DNA of 64,000 nt from Megascapheus bottae (Eukaryota > Chordata > Mammalia > Rodentia > Geomyidae). The stretch lies in NCBI GenBank assembly GCA_024803745.1, contig JANJXV010000024.1, positions 18,113,927 through 18,177,926 on the forward strand, in the 5' to 3' direction. Shown one piece after another: positions 61,273-64,000 of this stretch. The notes under the pieces were generated by a model. It saw only the letters and a program-made list of their open reading frames with translations. It ran no database searches and was not told where the DNA came from. Position numbers and translations under genes: made by a program. The first letter of the stretch is position 1, and each line of letters opens with the position of its first letter.

Positions 61273-63419
61273 AGAGGGCAAAAAGGCTTGAAGGCACAGT
61301 TCAAGAAGTAAACTACTTCTATAGAGGGCTCAAAGTCAGTACCTCACAAGCAGGTAAATAGATCCCACAATACTGTATGCCATTGTTACCCATGGAACCT
61401 CTGTCATTTCCCTGGAAGTCTCCAACCTCTTGAGCTGCTGGCTTTCCACAAGAATGCCTGTCTGAAGTAACTACAACATGCCTTTTCCCCACTTGGACTT
61501 CATGGACTCTAGACAGTAAAACATTGCAGCTTGCAGACAATTTTCCCTTTGGGAAATGCTCTTGGCCACTCATCCTCTAGACCTATTACCAAAACCCCCA
61601 AACAAACAGGCTACCCCTGGGGGACTCCATTTTTAGCACACCTATTCTGAAAGATGAAACACATTTCCGTCAGGAGGCCCAAAATACTGTTCTCTCCTCC
61701 TTTCAGAACTTGCATCCTTGCTCTGTGATGTCTGGCATTTTTAGATCTCTTGTTCCTCTGCCCTTTCATTTAATACATCACTCTTTGACAGCCACTCACC
61801 TTTTCTGTCGGGGAAGAATAACCCTAGGGCAGGATGGTTTTCTCTCCAGCCTTCATGGTGCAGAGGAAAGCAGTGAAGCAATTTCCTCTCTGCTCCCTTT
61901 CCCAAACCTCTTTATCCGCTTTGGCTGGGTGGCAGGTATACACCACGTGACTACAGACAGTGAGCACAAGATAATTGTTTTATAAATTGAATTTCATTTC
62001 TTCTCCTAATCCTCACCTTCCACTTAAAAAATACAACTTTCTCCTTCGTATCATTTGTTTTTCTAACCTCTAGTAGTCAGGGTGCTTACGCTGGGCTAGG
62101 CACATTAAAATGTGTTCACCTTTTAATCGTGGCCTCTGTAGGGTGGAGAGAACTTGGGGTCTCCAAGTCCAGGAGCACAGGTTTCTCACACAGGAGTTCA
62201 GCTAGCAGTCAGCCATGCCCACACTTTCTCTAGATAGATCCAGTGCAGGGAAGTGATTTGCTTTAGAGAACTGGTCCAGCTTATCATCAAGCTTACCCAC
62301 CATCAAGCTCCTCCACACTTTTCCTATCTCTGGCCCTTGGTGACATCTAACCATTGTTGAAGTTGTCTCTGGAGTTGTGACAAATATAGCTATCCTCTCT
62401 TGAACATGTCCTCTCTCTTTTCGAGGGCTCTTTCCTAAAAAAAAAATCAAATATGTTTAACTACTTCTGGTATTGTATTGTATGGTGTTTCTTTTTCCTG
62501 CTTTGCTCCTTTAATTTTTGGTAGAAATTAAGCTTCCAACTATTGTTTTTTTTCCTCCAAAATTGAAAAGAGGAGAACAGAAATTTCTGTCACTGAAATG
62601 GCATTCTCAGTTTTTGTTACTAATACAACCCAAGGCCTTTTGGGTTATAATACAACTTCTTCAGTTGTGTTAATTCATGCACCAGTGATGATAACCAATA
62701 AAGATTTTGAGCTAAAGTGTTCATGTTACAAATTGAAATAGTGCTAGATGATAGAATACGAAGTCAGTAGAAGAATGGAGCAGAGGTTCTGCTGGTCCCA
62801 GAGTTCACTCATGGAGAACACAGTGAATTTTAATATAAACACATACAGATGTACAAAAGCAAAATCTGGTCACATATTCAGATGCCAACACAAGACCAAA
62901 CTGAAAGCATTTCACAGCAGATAGCAGGTGTAAGGACTTCCAGTCATGATGACGTCACCCTTGCAGCCACAACAGCATGGATAGGACAGTAGAACCCTTT
63001 GAGTTGATTCTCTGCTGCTCAGTCAGTGGGAAAAGGAGGAAGCCCAGTGCACCAGCATTTGTATTCACCAGGCCATATGAAGCTTCTGAAGCTATGGGGT
63101 TCTGGGTACAGATCATCGTAGAGGCAGAATCTTCAAGAGAAAGATGCATAGGGTGTCTTAAATAGCATATGAGCAGCATAGTTACACAAGGCTGGGGAAG
63201 ACAGCTACTGAGCAAAGAGAGGGGAGTATACGTGGCAAAAAGTCAAACCTGACTGTTCCCTATCTTTGGACTTATACGTAACATGGAAAATCTTCCTGAA
63301 GACTGAGTCCCTTCATTTTAAAGAGTATGTTTTCATACTTTTACTAATATGAATTTAATAAGTAATTATCACCAATCATGTGTGAGGCACTTAGCTTGTG
63401 CCTGGCAAACCATGAAGTG

Positions 63420-63500
63420 CTTCCTATGGCTTCTCACACTTAATAAGTTAGATACTATTGTTAGGGGAGAAAAAGGACAGAGCAGAAAGTTGAAATAAGG
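63420..63500 (-). mobile_element. MIR fragment
   Basis: cttctcacacttaataagttagatactattgttaggggagaaaaaggacagagcag parallels the reversed MIR segment. Confidence 0.4.
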
Positions 63501-63514
63501 ATTCAAGATTATAC

Positions 63515-63910
63515 TCCTAGCCAGGCATGACAAGTCCAGCCTATAATTCTAGCTACTTGAAAGGCTGAGATCAGGGGCTGGTAGTTTGAGGTCAGCCCAA
63601 GGGGAAATAATTTTCTGAGACTCCATCTTACTGGATGGCTGGATACAGTAGAACCTGCATGTTATCCCAGCTACGGGGGAAGCTTCATGGCTGAGCACAG
63701 GGGCAAATACCCACCAGCCTCATCCACCAGAGAAGGACACATAGGAAGATCACAGTACACGTTAGGAGGATGACAGTCTAGGATGGCCTGGACTTAAAGG
63801 AAGCCCTTTGATATTAAGCAGTGCAGAAAGTGTTGAAGGCGTGGCTCCAGTGATAGAATACCTGTCAGGGTTTCTCACAGAGATTCTGCATACTCACTCA
63901 AAAAAAATCC
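63515..63910 (+). mobile_element. Composite SINE remnant (B4-like, dimeric)
   Basis: gccaggcatgacaagtccagcctataattctagctac..., a second start at about 63645 (ggatacagtagaacctgcatgttatcccagctac), then ggatggcctggac and an ID-like gtgttgaaggcgtggctccagtgatagaatacctg, ending in poly(A). It looks like a two-unit old SINE. Confidence 0.5.
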
Positions 63911-64000
63911 AGCCGTCAGCTGGAGAATTCTGATTTCACATACATGGTGTTTCATGAAATGAAAAATAATAGCAATATGGTAAAATAGAAAGAGGACCCG

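Larger units (their letters stand above)
57364..64000. other. Putative 3' UTR and downstream flank
   Basis: No further coding exon is supported after the TAA at 57361-57363. The first part would be 3' UTR. The remainder is unique AT-rich sequence with MIR-like (58.65 and 63.4 kb), Geo/IDL-Geo (60.1 and 61.1 kb) and other SINE remnants (59.3, 59.7 and 63.5 kb), and GATA, GACA and CA repeats at 60.3-60.5 and 61.2 kb. Open frames at 58.0, 61.7 and 63.0 kb lack splice context and have no recognisable motifs. Confidence 0.5.

Noticed and set aside
1..64000. CpG island or gene promoter
   Set aside because: CpG dinucleotides are sparse across the whole window and no GC-rich island of useful length was seen on reading through it.

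Overview
The window is nuclear DNA from a rodent, most likely a geomyoid (kangaroo rat, pocket mouse or pocket gopher). The main evidence is a dense scatter of tRNA/ID-derived SINEs of the Geo and IDL-Geo type, which are characteristic of Geomyoidea. These sit alongside one 7SL/B1-like copy, old MIR fragments, 5'-truncated L1 retrotransposons and very many long (TG)n/(CA)n tracts. There is no bacterial-style gene density, no CpG island and no long non-repetitive open reading frame. Nearly every open frame is random, or lies inside a microsatellite, a SINE or an L1 ORF2 remnant.

The only plausible host coding sequence is a pair of + strand exons: an 81-bp internal exon (14754-14834) and a terminal exon with its stop codon (57227-57363). 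Both have good splice sites. They are compatible in phase (1 nt + 2 nt making one Gly codon) and would be joined across a 42.4-kb intron. The encoded tail is short and Cys-containing, with two N-glycosylation sequons, and looks extracellular. I could not name the gene. The gene would begin upstream of the window and end at about 57.4-58.1 kb.

Layout: 1-14.7 kb is upstream intron or flank, with a (CT)n tract, SINEs and TG repeats. 14.8-57.2 kb is the putative intron, which holds most of the mobile elements: an L1 with a perfect 17-bp target-site duplication at 34.95-36.53 kb, a diverged L1 at 53.15-54.07 kb, a second short L1 3' end with a 15-bp duplication at 54.69-55.14 kb, an old L1 fragment at 49.3-49.6 kb, roughly two dozen SINEs, a 42-bp inverted repeat at 34.2-34.5 kb and a nearly 600-bp compound purine tract at 55.53-56.13 kb containing (GAC)25 and (GAA)22. 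57.4-64 kb is 3' UTR or downstream flank with further SINEs and GATA/CA repeats.

No undescribed multi-gene system is visible. The most notable observations are the unidentified two-exon gene, a Geo SINE variant with a duplicated internal module seen in two separate insertions, the long inverted repeat, and the compound purine tract. Family names come from recall of consensus patterns, not from a database search, and element edges are approximate unless a target-site duplication fixes them.
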